The position numbers and the translations under genes are program-made. From Leifsonia sp. 1010 (GTDB taxonomy: Bacteria > Actinomycetota > Actinomycetes > Actinomycetales > Microbacteriaceae): 64,000 nt of DNA. This document shows positions 8,465 through 17,343 of this stretch, piece after piece (within the stretch, counting starts at the first letter, position 1; each line of letters begins with the position of its first letter). The stretch lies in assembly GCF_031455295.1 (NCBI RefSeq), contig NZ_JAVDSL010000001.1:62001-126000 (forward strand), in the 5' to 3' direction. The notes below the pieces were generated by a model, which made no database searches, was not told where the DNA came from, and saw only the letters and a program-made list of their open reading frames with translations.

Positions 8465-9046
8465 TCAGGCGATGCGGCCGAGCGACGCCATGGCCGCCTT
8501 CACGAGGGCACCGCGGCCGCCTTCGAGCTCCTCGGACACCGTCAGCGAGACGGCTTCCTCCGGTGTCATCCACGTCAGCTCCAGGGCGTCCTGTCGCGGA
8601 TCACACGTGCCGGTGACGGGCACGACGTAGGCGAGCGACACGGCGTGCTGCCGCTCGTCGGTGTAGTGCGAGACGCCTGGCATCGGGAAGTACTCGGCCA
8701 CCTGGAACGGCACCGGACTCGCCGGCAGCTGCGGGAAGGCCATCGGCCCGAGATCCTTCTCGAGGTGACGGAACAGCGCCTCCCGCAGCGTCTCGCCGTA
8801 CATGACGCGGCCGGAGACGAGCGTGCGGGTGATCTGCCCGACGGCGTTGGCGCGCAGCAGGATGCCGACCTCCGTCACCTGCCCCAGGCCGTCGACTCGC
8901 ACAGGCACGGCCTCCACATACAGCAGCGGGAGCCTGCGGCGGATCTGCTCCAGCTCGATGTCCGACAGCCAGGCCGGACCCGGCTGCGGGCCGTCGCCGG
9001 GCAGGGGGTCGGGCGTGGGGTCCGGATCCGGGGTGCGAACGCTCAT
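8465..9046 (-). CDS. NUDIX-like hydrolase family protein (DUF4916)
   Basis: 193 residues. After a Pro/Asp-rich N-terminus come PAWLSDIELEQIRRRLPLLYVEAVPVRVD, LLRANAVGQITRTLVSGRVMYGETLREALFRHLEKDLGP and a C-terminal DALELTWMTPEEA. This is the actinobacterial DUF4916 pattern, placed in the NUDIX clan. The central helix (GETLREALFRHLEKDLG) takes the place of the Nudix box (GX5EX7REUXEEXGU) but lacks its REXXEE acidic cluster, so diphosphate hydrolysis cannot be assumed. Transcribed divergently from the esterase gene at 9104. Confidence 0.8.
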   Translation of the reverse strand: MSVRTPDPDPTPDPLPGDGPQPGPAWLSDIELEQIRRRLPLLYVEAVPVRVDGLGQVTEVGILLRANAVGQITRTLVSGRVMYGETLREALFRHLEKDLGPMAFPQLPASPVPFQVAEYFPMPGVSHYTDERQHAVSLAYVVPVTGTCDPRQDALELTWMTPEEAVSLTVSEELEGGRGALVKAAMASLGRIA

Positions 9047-9103
9047 GCATGAATCCTACGGACGAGATGGGCGACCACCTACGGCAGCCAGGTCGATCTG
9101 TGG

Positions 9104-9811
9104 ATGACGCCACTCCGACGGGGGCTGTGGACGACTCCCGTTCCCAGCACACAATGGAGGGTGCCGTTTCCCGCTCCCGACCTGCGCATCGACCGCGATG
9201 CCGTCCTCTGGTCCGCCTCGGAGCGCGATCGCGCCGGTCGACCGCTGCTGGTGCTCCTTCACGGCTATGCCTCCGATGAAGCCGACCTGTTCGGCATCGC
9301 GGCCTACCTGCCGCTGGAGCCGGTGATCGCGTCGCTGCGCGCACCGATCCCCGAGGGCGCCGGCTTCGCCTGGTTCTCGCGCTTCACGAACGTGCCCGGC
9401 GATCCGCTCGCCGGCAACGCTGATGCCGCCGCGCGCGCCGTGCTCGACTGGCTGGATGAGCAGCCGCGCGTGCCCACCGGCCTCCTCGGCTTCTCGCAGG
9501 GTGGCGCGATGGCCCTCCAGCTGCTGCGCCTCGCTCCCGAACGCTTCGACTACGCGGTGCAGCTCTCCGGGTTCGTCGTGAAGGGCGACCAGCCGCGGGA
9601 CGCGGAGCTCGCCGAAGCGCAGGTGCCCGTCTTCTGGGGCCGCGGAACGCTGGACGATGCCATCCCGACCGCGTCCCTTGACCGGACGTCGGACTGGCTG
9701 CCGGAGCACTCCGCACTCGACGCCCGCATCTACGAGGGGATGGGGCACGCCATCTCGCCGCTCGAACTCGGCGACATCTCGTCGTTCATCCGCACGAATC
9801 TGCCTCGCTGA
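9104..9811 (+). CDS. Phospholipase/carboxylesterase-type alpha/beta hydrolase
   Basis: 235 residues from ATG 9104. Features are LLVLLHGYASDEADLFGIAAYL (oxyanion strand and loop), LLGFSQGGAMALQLL (nucleophile GFSQGG, the mark of the YpfH/carboxylesterase group), WGRGTLDDAIP (acid) and YEGMGHAISPLEL (His). The Ser-Asp-His set is complete. These are small cytosolic esterases with broad activity on short acyl esters. The start is uncertain: ATG 9104 lacks a good ribosome site, while GTG 9161 has GGAGG directly against it with no spacer. A gene-terminal TGA precedes lhr by about 60 bp. Confidence 0.82.
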   Translation: MTPLRRGLWTTPVPSTQWRVPFPAPDLRIDRDAVLWSASERDRAGRPLLVLLHGYASDEADLFGIAAYLPLEPVIASLRAPIPEGAGFAWFSRFTNVPGDPLAGNADAAARAVLDWLDEQPRVPTGLLGFSQGGAMALQLLRLAPERFDYAVQLSGFVVKGDQPRDAELAEAQVPVFWGRGTLDDAIPTASLDRTSDWLPEHSALDARIYEGMGHAISPLELGDISSFIRTNLPR

Positions 9812-9874
9812 GCGTTATCCACAGGTCTTGCCGGAGCCCCTGACAGTGTCGGTGGCCGGGTGCAGGATGGAGGG

Positions 9875-12800
9875 ATGGCCGATGTGCTGGATCGATTCTC
9901 CCCCGCGACCCGGGAGTGGTTCCGGGGGGCCTTCGCCGCGCCCACGGCCGCGCAGGAGGGCGCCTGGGAGGCCATCTCGCACGGCAAGCACGCACTGGTC
10001 ATCGCGCCGACCGGTTCGGGCAAGACTCTCGCCTCCTTCCTCTGGGCGATCGACCGACTCGCGAACGACCCGCGTCCCGCCGACGCGAAGCCCGGCACGC
10101 GCGTCCTGTACATCTCCCCGCTGAAGGCTCTGGGCGTGGATGTGGAGCGCAACCTGCGCGCTCCCCTCGTCGGTGTGACACAGACGGCCAAGCGACTGGG
10201 GGCCGAGCCACCGCACGTCAGCGTCGGGGTGCGTTCGGGCGACACACCGGCCTCGGACCGGCGGGCTCTGCTGAGCAATCCGCCCGACATCCTCATCACG
10301 ACTCCCGAGTCGCTGTTCCTGATGCTCACCTCGCAGGCGCGCGAGACGCTGACCTCGGTCGAGACGGTGATCGTCGACGAGGTGCATGCTGTGGCGTCGA
10401 CCAAGCGCGGGGCGCACCTGGCCCTGTCGCTCGAGCGGCTCGACCAGCTGCTGGAGCGTCCGGCGCAGCGCATCGGACTGTCGGCGACCGTCCGGCCGCC
10501 GGAGGAGGTCGCGCGATTCCTCGCGGGGAGCGCACCGGTGGAGGTCGTCGCGCCGCCGGCCGGAAAGCGCTTCGATCTGCGCGTGGTGGTCCCCGTCGAG
10601 GACATGAGCGAGCTTGGCACGTCCACATACGCCAGCGAGAATCCGGGCGACGGCTCTCCGCCCCAGGCCGGTTCGATCTGGCCCCACGTCGAAGAGGCGA
10701 TCGTCGACCGCGTGCTCGAGAACCGCTCCACCATCGTCTTCACCAATTCGCGCCGGCTCGCCGAACGTCTGACGGCCCGGCTGAACGAGATCTACGAGGA
10801 GAGGATCCTCGGAGGAACGGCCGGCGAGGCGCCCAGCCGCGCGCCCGCGGAACTGATGGGAGGCTCGGGCCAGACCCGCGGGTCGCAGGCCGTCGCCGAT
10901 GCGGAAGCGCTCGTGCTCGCACGCGCCCATCACGGCTCGGTCAGCAAGGAGCAGCGGGCGCTCATCGAAGACGATTTGAAGTCGGGTCGCCTCCGCTGCG
11001 TCGTCGCCACTTCGAGCCTCGAACTCGGCATCGACATGGGAGCCGTCGACCTGGTCGTCCAGGTGGAGGCTCCGCCCTCTGTCGCGAGCGGGCTCCAGCG
11101 CGTCGGCCGGGCCGGACACCAGGTCGGCGAGATCTCGCGCGGCGTCGTCTTCCCGAAGCACCGCGCCGACCTCATCCACTCGGCAGTCGCCACGGAGCGG
11201 ATGACCGCCGGGTTGATCGAGTCGCTCTCCGTGCCAGCGAACCCGCTCGACATCCTCGCCCAGCAGACGGTCGCTGCAGCGGCCCTCGAATCCATCGACG
11301 CCGACGACTGGTTCGACACGGTGAGGCGCAGCGCGCCGTTCTCGACGCTGCCCCGCAGCGCCTACGACGCGACGCTCGACCTGCTGGCCGGTCGCTATCC
11401 ATCGGACGAGTTCGCCGAGCTCCGGCCCCGCATCGTCTGGGACCGCGACACCGGTGCCATCACCGGGCGCCCGGGCGCGCAGCGTCTGGCCGTGACGAGC
11501 GGCGGGACCATCCCCGACCGCGGCATGTTCGGCGTCTACATGGTGGGTGAGAAGGCCAGCCGAGTCGGCGAGCTCGACGAGGAGATGGTCTACGAGTCAC
11601 GGGTCGGCGACGTGTTCGCCCTCGGCTCGACGAGCTGGCGCATCCAGGAGATCACGCACGACCGCGTCCTCGTCACGCCCGCGTTCGGCGAGCCCGGCCG
11701 GCTGCCGTTCTGGAAGGGCGACGGGATCGGACGTCCCGCCGAGCTCGGCCGCGCGGTCGGCGCGTTCATGCGCGAGTTGAGCACGGCCGCACCGGCGGAT
11801 GCCGAACTGCGCTGCGTCGAAGCCGGCCTCGATGCCTGGGCGACGAACAACCTGCTGTCATTCCTGCGCGAGCAAAAGGAGGCGACCGGCCACGTTCCGA
11901 CCGACAAGACGCTCGTCGTCGAGCGCTTCCGCGATGAGCTCGGCGACTGGCGGGTGGTGCTGCATTCCCCGTTCGGCATGCAGGTGCATTCGCCGTGGGC
12001 GCTCGCGGTGCAGGCACGGGTGCGCGAGCGGTACGGGGTCGACGCGGGGGCGATGGCGGCCGACGACGGCATCGTCGTCCGCATCCCCGACACCGAGGCG
12101 CAGCCGCCCGGAGGTGAACTCTTCGTCTTCGAACCGCAGGAGCTGGATGAGCTGGTGACGGCGGAGGTCGGTGGCTCGGCCCTGTTCGCCTCGCGCTTCC
12201 GCGAGTCGGCTGCCCGGGCGCTACTCCTGCCCAAGTACAACCCGGGCAAGCGGTCGCCGCTCTGGCAGCAGCGGCAGAAGGCGGCGCAGCTGCTGGATGT
12301 GGCGCGCAAGTACCCCAGCTTCCCGATCATCCTCGAGACCATCCGCGAGGTGCTGCAGGACGTCTACGATCTCACGGCGCTGACGGATGTGGCCAAGCAG
12401 ATCGAGCAGCGCAGCATCCGTTTGGTCGAGGCGTCGACGGAGACCGCCTCTCCTTTCGCTCGGTCGCTTCTCTTCGGATATGTCGCTGCGTTCATGTACG
12501 AGGGCGACAGCCCTCTGGCCGAGCGTCGGGCTGCGGCGCTCTCTCTCGATGCCGGACTGCTCGCGGAGCTGCTCGGCCGGGCGGAACTCCGCGAACTGCT
12601 CGATCCGACGGTCATCGAGCGCGTCGAGCTGCAACTGCAGCGGCTCGCACCCGAACGCCGCGTGCGCGGGGTCGAGGGCGTCGCCGACCTGTTGCGACTG
12701 CTGGGTCCGCTGTCGGTGGAGGAGGTGGCCGAGCGTCTCGAAGCCGAAGGCGAGAGGGGTGCCTCCGCCCGTTCGGCGGAGTCTGGCGAGACGGGCGAAG

Positions 12801-14602
12801 GCGGCGAGGCCGGCGAGACGGAGCTCACGGCACCGCACGCCGACCGCGCGACGGCGGCCGGTCACCTCGCGACCCTGGTCGACACGCACCGGGCGCTCGC
12901 GGTCACCATCGCGGGAGTCGAGCGTTTCGCCGCAATCGAAGACGCCAGTCGCCTCCGCGACGCCCTCGGAGTCCCGCTGCCGATCGGCGTCCCCGTGGCC
13001 TTCATCGAACCCGTCGACGACCCGCTCGGCGACCTGGTGAGCCGATTCGCGCGCACGCACGGACCGTTCGAGACCGCCGACATCGCGGCGCGGCTCGGTC
13101 TCGGCCCGGCGATCGTCCACGACGCGCTGCGACGGCTCGCCCGCGACGGGCGCGTGGTCGAGGGCGAGTTCCGCCCGCACGCGCACGGAAGCGAGTGGAG
13201 CGACGCCGAAGTCCTCCGACGGCTGCGTCGCATGTCTCTGGCGGCACTGCGCCACGAAGTCGAGCCGGTCGACACCGCGACCTTCGGGCGATTCCTTCCC
13301 GAGTGGCAGCACGTCGGCTCCACCCTGCGCGGGGTGGACGCGGTCGCCTCGGTGATCGAGCAGTTGTCCGGTGCGCGCATCCCGGCGTCGGCGTGGGAGT
13401 CGCTCGTCCTTCCGAGCCGGGTGGCCGACTACAGCCCCGCGATGCTCGACGAGCTGACGGCCACAGGCGAGGTGATCTGGTCGGGCGACGGCAGCCTGCC
13501 TGGCGACGACGGCTGGATCAGCCTCCATCTGGCCGATTCGGCCCCGTTCACGCTCGCGCCGCCCTCGGATCACGAGCCGGATGAACTGCAGCGCGGCATC
13601 CTGGATGCGCTCGGTCGCGGAGGCGGCTACTTCTTCCGCCAGCTGTCCGACACGCTCGGCACCGAGCGCGGCTCGGCGATCGACGACTCCGAACTCGTGA
13701 CGGCGCTCTGGGACCTGGTGTGGGCGGGCCGCATCACGAACGACACTCTGGCGCCTTTGCGCACTCTGACAGCAGGCGGCTCCGGGGCGCACAAGCGGCC
13801 GCGCCAGCCCACACGGGCGCGCATGTACCGCGGCCGCGTTCCGACGCGAAGCGCGATGGTGACGCGGATGGGTCCGCCGACCGCGGCCGGGCGATGGTCG
13901 CTGCTGCCCGAGCGCGACCTCGATTCCACCGTGCGCGCGCACGGCCAGGCCGAGACCCTTCTCGACCGCTACGGCGTCGTCACCCGCGGATCCGTCATGA
14001 ACGAGGGGACGCCCGGAGGTTTCGCGCTCGCGTACAAGGTGCTCAGCGGATTCGAGGAGACCGGGCGGGCGCGCCGCGGGTACTTCATCGAGACGCTGGG
14101 CGGCGCTCAGTTCGCCAACGGCGCGACGGTCGACCGGTTGCGGTCGTACGCGCGCGACCACACGCAGCAGCGCCCATACGAGGCCGTCGCGCTGGCCGCG
14201 ACCGACCCCGCGAACCCGTACGGCGCCGCGCTTCCGTGGCCGGCGGTGCCGAGCGAGAGCGGCACAGGCCATCGCCCGGGGCGCAAGGCCGGAGCGCTGG
14301 TCGTGCTCGTCGACGGCGAGCTGACGCTCTACGTCGAGCGCGGAGGGAAGAGCCTGCTCTGCTTCGTGGCAGAAGGTGCCGGCTCCGACGGCACAACCGG
14401 GGCCGATCAACCGACGGTGGAGTCGGGCCTCGTACTCGCCGCCGCGGCCCGCGCCCTCGCCGCGCTCGTCACCTCGCGCCGCGTCGACAAGCTCGCCGTG
14501 GAGACCGTCAACGGCGGATTCATCCTCGGCACGCCCGTCGGCGATGCGCTGTCCGAGGCGGGCTTCCTCGCCACCCCGCGCGGATTGCGGCTGCGGTCAT
14601 GA
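9875..14602 (+). CDS. lhr: Lhr-type large superfamily 2 helicase
   Basis: 1575 residues from ATG 9875, which has AGGA at 9864-9867. Motif I APTGSGKT lies near 44-51, DEVH near 166, SATVRPPEEVARFL after it, the C-terminal RecA domain carries LELGIDMGAVDLVVQ and VGRAGHQVGE, and the long Lhr C-terminal region with winged-helix segments follows (SGGTIPDRGMFGVY, VYESRVGDVFALGSTSWRI, KYNPGKRSPLWQQRQKA, ETLLDRYGVVTRGSV, GGAQFANGATVDRLR). Lhr proteins are 3'-5' ssDNA-dependent helicases tied to DNA repair; in mycobacteria lhr is induced by DNA damage. An acidic low-complexity insert (SAESGETGEGGEAGETE) sits near 970. A Nei glycosylase gene follows by 27 bp, a conserved actinobacterial pairing. Confidence 0.93.
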   Translation: MADVLDRFSPATREWFRGAFAAPTAAQEGAWEAISHGKHALVIAPTGSGKTLASFLWAIDRLANDPRPADAKPGTRVLYISPLKALGVDVERNLRAPLVGVTQTAKRLGAEPPHVSVGVRSGDTPASDRRALLSNPPDILITTPESLFLMLTSQARETLTSVETVIVDEVHAVASTKRGAHLALSLERLDQLLERPAQRIGLSATVRPPEEVARFLAGSAPVEVVAPPAGKRFDLRVVVPVEDMSELGTSTYASENPGDGSPPQAGSIWPHVEEAIVDRVLENRSTIVFTNSRRLAERLTARLNEIYEERILGGTAGEAPSRAPAELMGGSGQTRGSQAVADAEALVLARAHHGSVSKEQRALIEDDLKSGRLRCVVATSSLELGIDMGAVDLVVQVEAPPSVASGLQRVGRAGHQVGEISRGVVFPKHRADLIHSAVATERMTAGLIESLSVPANPLDILAQQTVAAAALESIDADDWFDTVRRSAPFSTLPRSAYDATLDLLAGRYPSDEFAELRPRIVWDRDTGAITGRPGAQRLAVTSGGTIPDRGMFGVYMVGEKASRVGELDEEMVYESRVGDVFALGSTSWRIQEITHDRVLVTPAFGEPGRLPFWKGDGIGRPAELGRAVGAFMRELSTAAPADAELRCVEAGLDAWATNNLLSFLREQKEATGHVPTDKTLVVERFRDELGDWRVVLHSPFGMQVHSPWALAVQARVRERYGVDAGAMAADDGIVVRIPDTEAQPPGGELFVFEPQELDELVTAEVGGSALFASRFRESAARALLLPKYNPGKRSPLWQQRQKAAQLLDVARKYPSFPIILETIREVLQDVYDLTALTDVAKQIEQRSIRLVEASTETASPFARSLLFGYVAAFMYEGDSPLAERRAAALSLDAGLLAELLGRAELRELLDPTVIERVELQLQRLAPERRVRGVEGVADLLRLLGPLSVEEVAERLEAEGERGASARSAESGETGEGGEAGETELTAPHADRATAAGHLATLVDTHRALAVTIAGVERFAAIEDASRLRDALGVPLPIGVPVAFIEPVDDPLGDLVSRFARTHGPFETADIAARLGLGPAIVHDALRRLARDGRVVEGEFRPHAHGSEWSDAEVLRRLRRMSLAALRHEVEPVDTATFGRFLPEWQHVGSTLRGVDAVASVIEQLSGARIPASAWESLVLPSRVADYSPAMLDELTATGEVIWSGDGSLPGDDGWISLHLADSAPFTLAPPSDHEPDELQRGILDALGRGGGYFFRQLSDTLGTERGSAIDDSELVTALWDLVWAGRITNDTLAPLRTLTAGGSGAHKRPRQPTRARMYRGRVPTRSAMVTRMGPPTAAGRWSLLPERDLDSTVRAHGQAETLLDRYGVVTRGSVMNEGTPGGFALAYKVLSGFEETGRARRGYFIETLGGAQFANGATVDRLRSYARDHTQQRPYEAVALAATDPANPYGAALPWPAVPSESGTGHRPGRKAGALVVLVDGELTLYVERGGKSLLCFVAEGAGSDGTTGADQPTVESGLVLAAAARALAALVTSRRVDKLAVETVNGGFILGTPVGDALSEAGFLATPRGLRLRS

Positions 14603-14629
14603 GCGACGACACCCGCTCCGGAGCCGCGC

Positions 14630-15406
14630 ATGCCTGAGGGCGACACCGTCTACCAGGCGGCTGAGCGCCTCCACCGCGCCCTGGCAGGCAAGATCCTCAC
14701 CCAGACCGACTTCCGCGTCCCCGCCTACGCGACCGTCGACCTCTCCGGCGAGCGTATGGACGAGGTCGTCAGCCGCGGCAAGCACCTGCTGATGCACGTG
14801 GGTGACCACACCATCCACAGCCACCTCAAGATGGAGGGGTCATGGGAGGTGTACCCGCCCGACGGCCGCTGGCGGCATCCCGGCTACCAGGCGCGGGCAG
14901 TGCTTCGCACGGCCGACGCGCAGGCCGTGGGGTTCCAGCTCGGCGTGCTGGAGGTCCTCCCCCGCGACCGGGAGGACGACGTGGTCGGGCATCTCGGCCC
15001 GGACCTCCTCGGCTCTGACTGGGACGCCGAGGAGGCCGTCCGTCGGATCACGGAGAATCCGGACGTGCCGGTGGCTGTCGCGCTCCTCGACCAGCGCAAC
15101 CTCGCCGGCCTCGGCAACGTGTACGCCAACGAGCTGTGCTTCCTGCGGGGGATGCTTCCCACCCGACCGGTTCGGGATGCGGACATCCCCGCGGCCGTCG
15201 ACCTCGGTCTCCGGCTCATCACGGCAAACCGCGACCGGCCGCTCCGGGTCACCACCGGCGACACCCGCCGCGGACGCAACACGTGGGTCTACGGCCGCCG
15301 CGGCCAGCCCTGCCGTCGCTGCGGCACGCGCATCCAGTCGTCGTCGCTGGGCCGGACGGACCTCGAAGAGCGGGTCACGTACTTCTGCCCGGTCTGCCAG
15401 ACGTAG
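14630..15406 (+). CDS. nei: Fpg/Nei family DNA glycosylase (Nei2-like endonuclease VIII)
   Basis: 258 residues. The mature N-terminus PEGDTVY carries the Pro nucleophile and Glu3; Lys in SRGKHLLMH and the H2TH helix region (LLDQRNLAGLGNVYANE) follow. The C-terminal zinc finger is complete: CRRCGT and FCPVCQ with 16 residues between the Cys pairs. This enzyme removes oxidised pyrimidines and cuts abasic DNA. It lies directly after lhr and is probably co-transcribed, so the two form a repair unit. The last codons form the left arm of a terminator hairpin, so termination signal and zinc-finger codons overlap. Confidence 0.92.
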   Translation: MPEGDTVYQAAERLHRALAGKILTQTDFRVPAYATVDLSGERMDEVVSRGKHLLMHVGDHTIHSHLKMEGSWEVYPPDGRWRHPGYQARAVLRTADAQAVGFQLGVLEVLPRDREDDVVGHLGPDLLGSDWDAEEAVRRITENPDVPVAVALLDQRNLAGLGNVYANELCFLRGMLPTRPVRDADIPAAVDLGLRLITANRDRPLRVTTGDTRRGRNTWVYGRRGQPCRRCGTRIQSSSLGRTDLEERVTYFCPVCQT

Positions 15407-15420
15407 CAGACCGGGCAGAA
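15383..15420 (+). terminator. Terminator hairpin overlapping the 3' end of nei
   Basis: TTCTGCCCGGTCTGC at 15383-15397 pairs perfectly with 15406-15420 over 15 bp around an 8 nt loop that contains the TAG stop. It may also serve the convergent FMN reductase gene. A partial extra copy of the right arm (CCGGACCGGGCAGAAGCCGG) follows. Confidence 0.8.
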
Positions 15421-15461
15421 GCCGGACCGGGCAGAAGCCGGAGAAGGAACGGAGAGGCGCG

Positions 15462-16055
15462 TCAGGCCGCGGCCTCGTCCTCATCCTGCTCGGCGGCGGC
15501 ACCCGTGCGCACGGTCTCGAGCGCGGCGGACCAGGCCTCGACCTGGTCGAACAGCGGGGTGAGAGCGGCGGTCTGCTGCTCGGTCGGCTTCAGCTGCCAG
15601 TTCTCGAAGTCGTGAGCGAGGCTGAGGCCCACGTGTGCGCTGACCGTGGCGACCTGGAGCTGCGACAGCACCAGACGCAGGTGCTCGACGGCGCGAGCGC
15701 CACCGAAGACGCCGTAGCTGACGAACCCGGCGGCCTTGTTGTACCACTCGGCCCCGACGTAGTCGATCGCGTTCTTGAGGGCGCCGGAGGTGCTGTGGTT
15801 GTACTCGGGGGTGACGAACACGAAGCCGTCGAACTCGGCGATCTTCGCCGCCCACGCCTTGGTGTGCTCACCGGCGTACTGCCCCATGGCGGCGGGCATG
15901 GCCTCGTCGAGGTGCGGGAGGTCCCAGTCCTTCAGGTCGACGAGCTCGTACTCGACGCCGGAGCGCTTCGCGGCGTTCTCGTAGACCCAGCGGGCGACGG
16001 CCTCGCCGTTGCGCCCCGGACGCGTGCTTCCGATGATGATGGCGATCTTCGTCAT
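15462..16055 (-). CDS. NADPH-dependent FMN reductase (NAD(P)H:quinone oxidoreductase type)
   Basis: 197 residues from ATG 16055 with AAAGG upstream. A flavodoxin-like fold is shown by IAIIIGSTRPGRNGEAVARWV (phosphate-binding loop GSTRPGR) and FVFVTPEYNHSTSGALKNAIDYV (PEYNHS flavin loop), followed by GFVSYGVFGGARAVEHLRLVL. These reduce quinones, azo compounds or chromate with NAD(P)H. The C-terminus ends in a short acidic tail. Divergent from the small membrane protein gene at 16136. Confidence 0.88.
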   Translation of the reverse strand: MTKIAIIIGSTRPGRNGEAVARWVYENAAKRSGVEYELVDLKDWDLPHLDEAMPAAMGQYAGEHTKAWAAKIAEFDGFVFVTPEYNHSTSGALKNAIDYVGAEWYNKAAGFVSYGVFGGARAVEHLRLVLSQLQVATVSAHVGLSLAHDFENWQLKPTEQQTAALTPLFDQVEAWSAALETVRTGAAAEQDEDEAAA

Positions 16056-16135
16056 GTCAGCCTTTCGTTTTTGATGACGTGTCATCCAACACGAACCAGC
16101 CGCGCTCGAGATTCATTCCCGGCTAGGCTCGCCGC

Positions 16136-16681
16136 ATGTCCGACCAGCGCGAACACCGCAACGACGACATCCATCTGCCTGAGGATGCATCCGAGAATGA
16201 ACGACGCCAGGCGGGCGACCGGCTGCGCGAGCGGATCTACGTCACCTTCACGGCCCTCGCGATCCTCATGGCGATGAACTCGCACGGAGAGGCCCTCGAC
16301 TCGCCCACCGTGCTGTGGACACTGATCATCTCCGTCATCGGAGTGCTGCTCGCCGGCCTCGTCTCGGACCTCGTGTCGCACATGATCGTGCACAACACCC
16401 TCCCGTCGGTCGCCGAGTTCCGGCACATGCTGGCGGTGTCGTCGCGCGCGCTCGGTGTGCTGGTGGTCCCGCTCATCGCCGTGGGGCTCGCGGTGTTCGA
16501 CGTCATCGAGGACCGCACGGGCCTCACCATCGCGATCGTCGCGCTGATCGCCTCGCTCGCGGTGATCACGCGCATCGCCGTGTCGCGCACCGGACTCTCC
16601 GGCTGGCGGCAGCTCGCGGTGCTCGTCGTGGTGGTCGCGCTCGGCGTGCTCGTCGTCTTCCTCGAGGCACTCGCCCACTGA
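16136..16681 (+). CDS. Five-helix integral membrane protein of unknown function
   Basis: 181 residues. A charged 30-residue N-terminus is followed by about five hydrophobic spans: near 35-50, 59-82, 104-124, 129-149 and 160-180. A His/Asn-containing VSDLVSHMIVHNTLPS loop follows the second span and may be a metal or heme site, though this is only a guess. No family was recognised. A MarR regulator starts 25 bp downstream on the same strand and may be co-transcribed. Confidence 0.75.
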   Translation: MSDQREHRNDDIHLPEDASENERRQAGDRLRERIYVTFTALAILMAMNSHGEALDSPTVLWTLIISVIGVLLAGLVSDLVSHMIVHNTLPSVAEFRHMLAVSSRALGVLVVPLIAVGLAVFDVIEDRTGLTIAIVALIASLAVITRIAVSRTGLSGWRQLAVLVVVVALGVLVVFLEALAH

Positions 16682-16706
16682 CCCTCGGCGCGTGTCAGGA
16701 TGGCGT

Positions 16707-17213
16707 ATGGCCACCGTGCGCACCCGTCCCGACCCGCGGAAGCTGACGGACGACGAGCTGGAGCTGTTCCGCTCCTTCCATCTGATGCGGCGCGGATTCG
16801 ACCGGACGTTGGATGCGCAGCTGCAGCAGGACGACGGCATCTCGATCTCCGAGCTCGAAGTGCTGATGGCCCTCGTCCGCTCGCCGGGGCGCCGGCTCCG
16901 GGTCCGCGATCTGGTGGATTCGACGGGCTGGGAGAAGAGTCGCGTCTCGCACCAGGTGACCCGCATGGTCGCCCGCGGATTCGTCGAGCGCCAGGAGTGC
17001 GAGGAGGACCGCCGCGCGATGTGGATCCACCTCACCGGCGAGGGCCGGCGCGTGGTGGTGCGGGCGCTGCCGAAGCACTCGGCGACCATCCGCCGCATCC
17101 TGTTCGACGCCCTCAGCGCCGAGCAGCAGGAGCAGCTGCTCGGCATCGCCCGAACGATGAACGCGGCGATCGAGGACGAGGACTGCGAGCCGCCCGCCGA
17201 CTGCGACGGCTGA
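16707..17213 (+). CDS. MarR family transcriptional regulator
   Basis: 168 residues from ATG 16707. Winged-helix HTH: ISISELEVLMALVRSPGRRLRVRDLVDSTGWEKSRVSHQVTRMVARGFVER, then the wing with ECEEDRRAMWIHLTGEGRRVV and a C-terminal dimerisation helix (LSAEQQEQLLGIARTMNAAI). The DxR-containing wing is standard for MarR. It lies just downstream of the membrane protein gene; the regulated gene is not evident. The C-terminus ends in an acidic, Cys-containing tail (EDEDCEPPADCDG). Confidence 0.9.
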   Translation: MATVRTRPDPRKLTDDELELFRSFHLMRRGFDRTLDAQLQQDDGISISELEVLMALVRSPGRRLRVRDLVDSTGWEKSRVSHQVTRMVARGFVERQECEEDRRAMWIHLTGEGRRVVVRALPKHSATIRRILFDALSAEQQEQLLGIARTMNAAIEDEDCEPPADCDG

Positions 17214-17343
17214 GCGTTCTCGCAGGAGGCGGACCGCCGCATCCGGGACTCCGCTGGGAGGCTGGGGCGGAAAAGCTGGTGATTCCTCGGGAACACCGCG
17301 CGAAACCAGGCGGTTCCAAGCCGCCGCCCCCTAGCGTTTCGGT

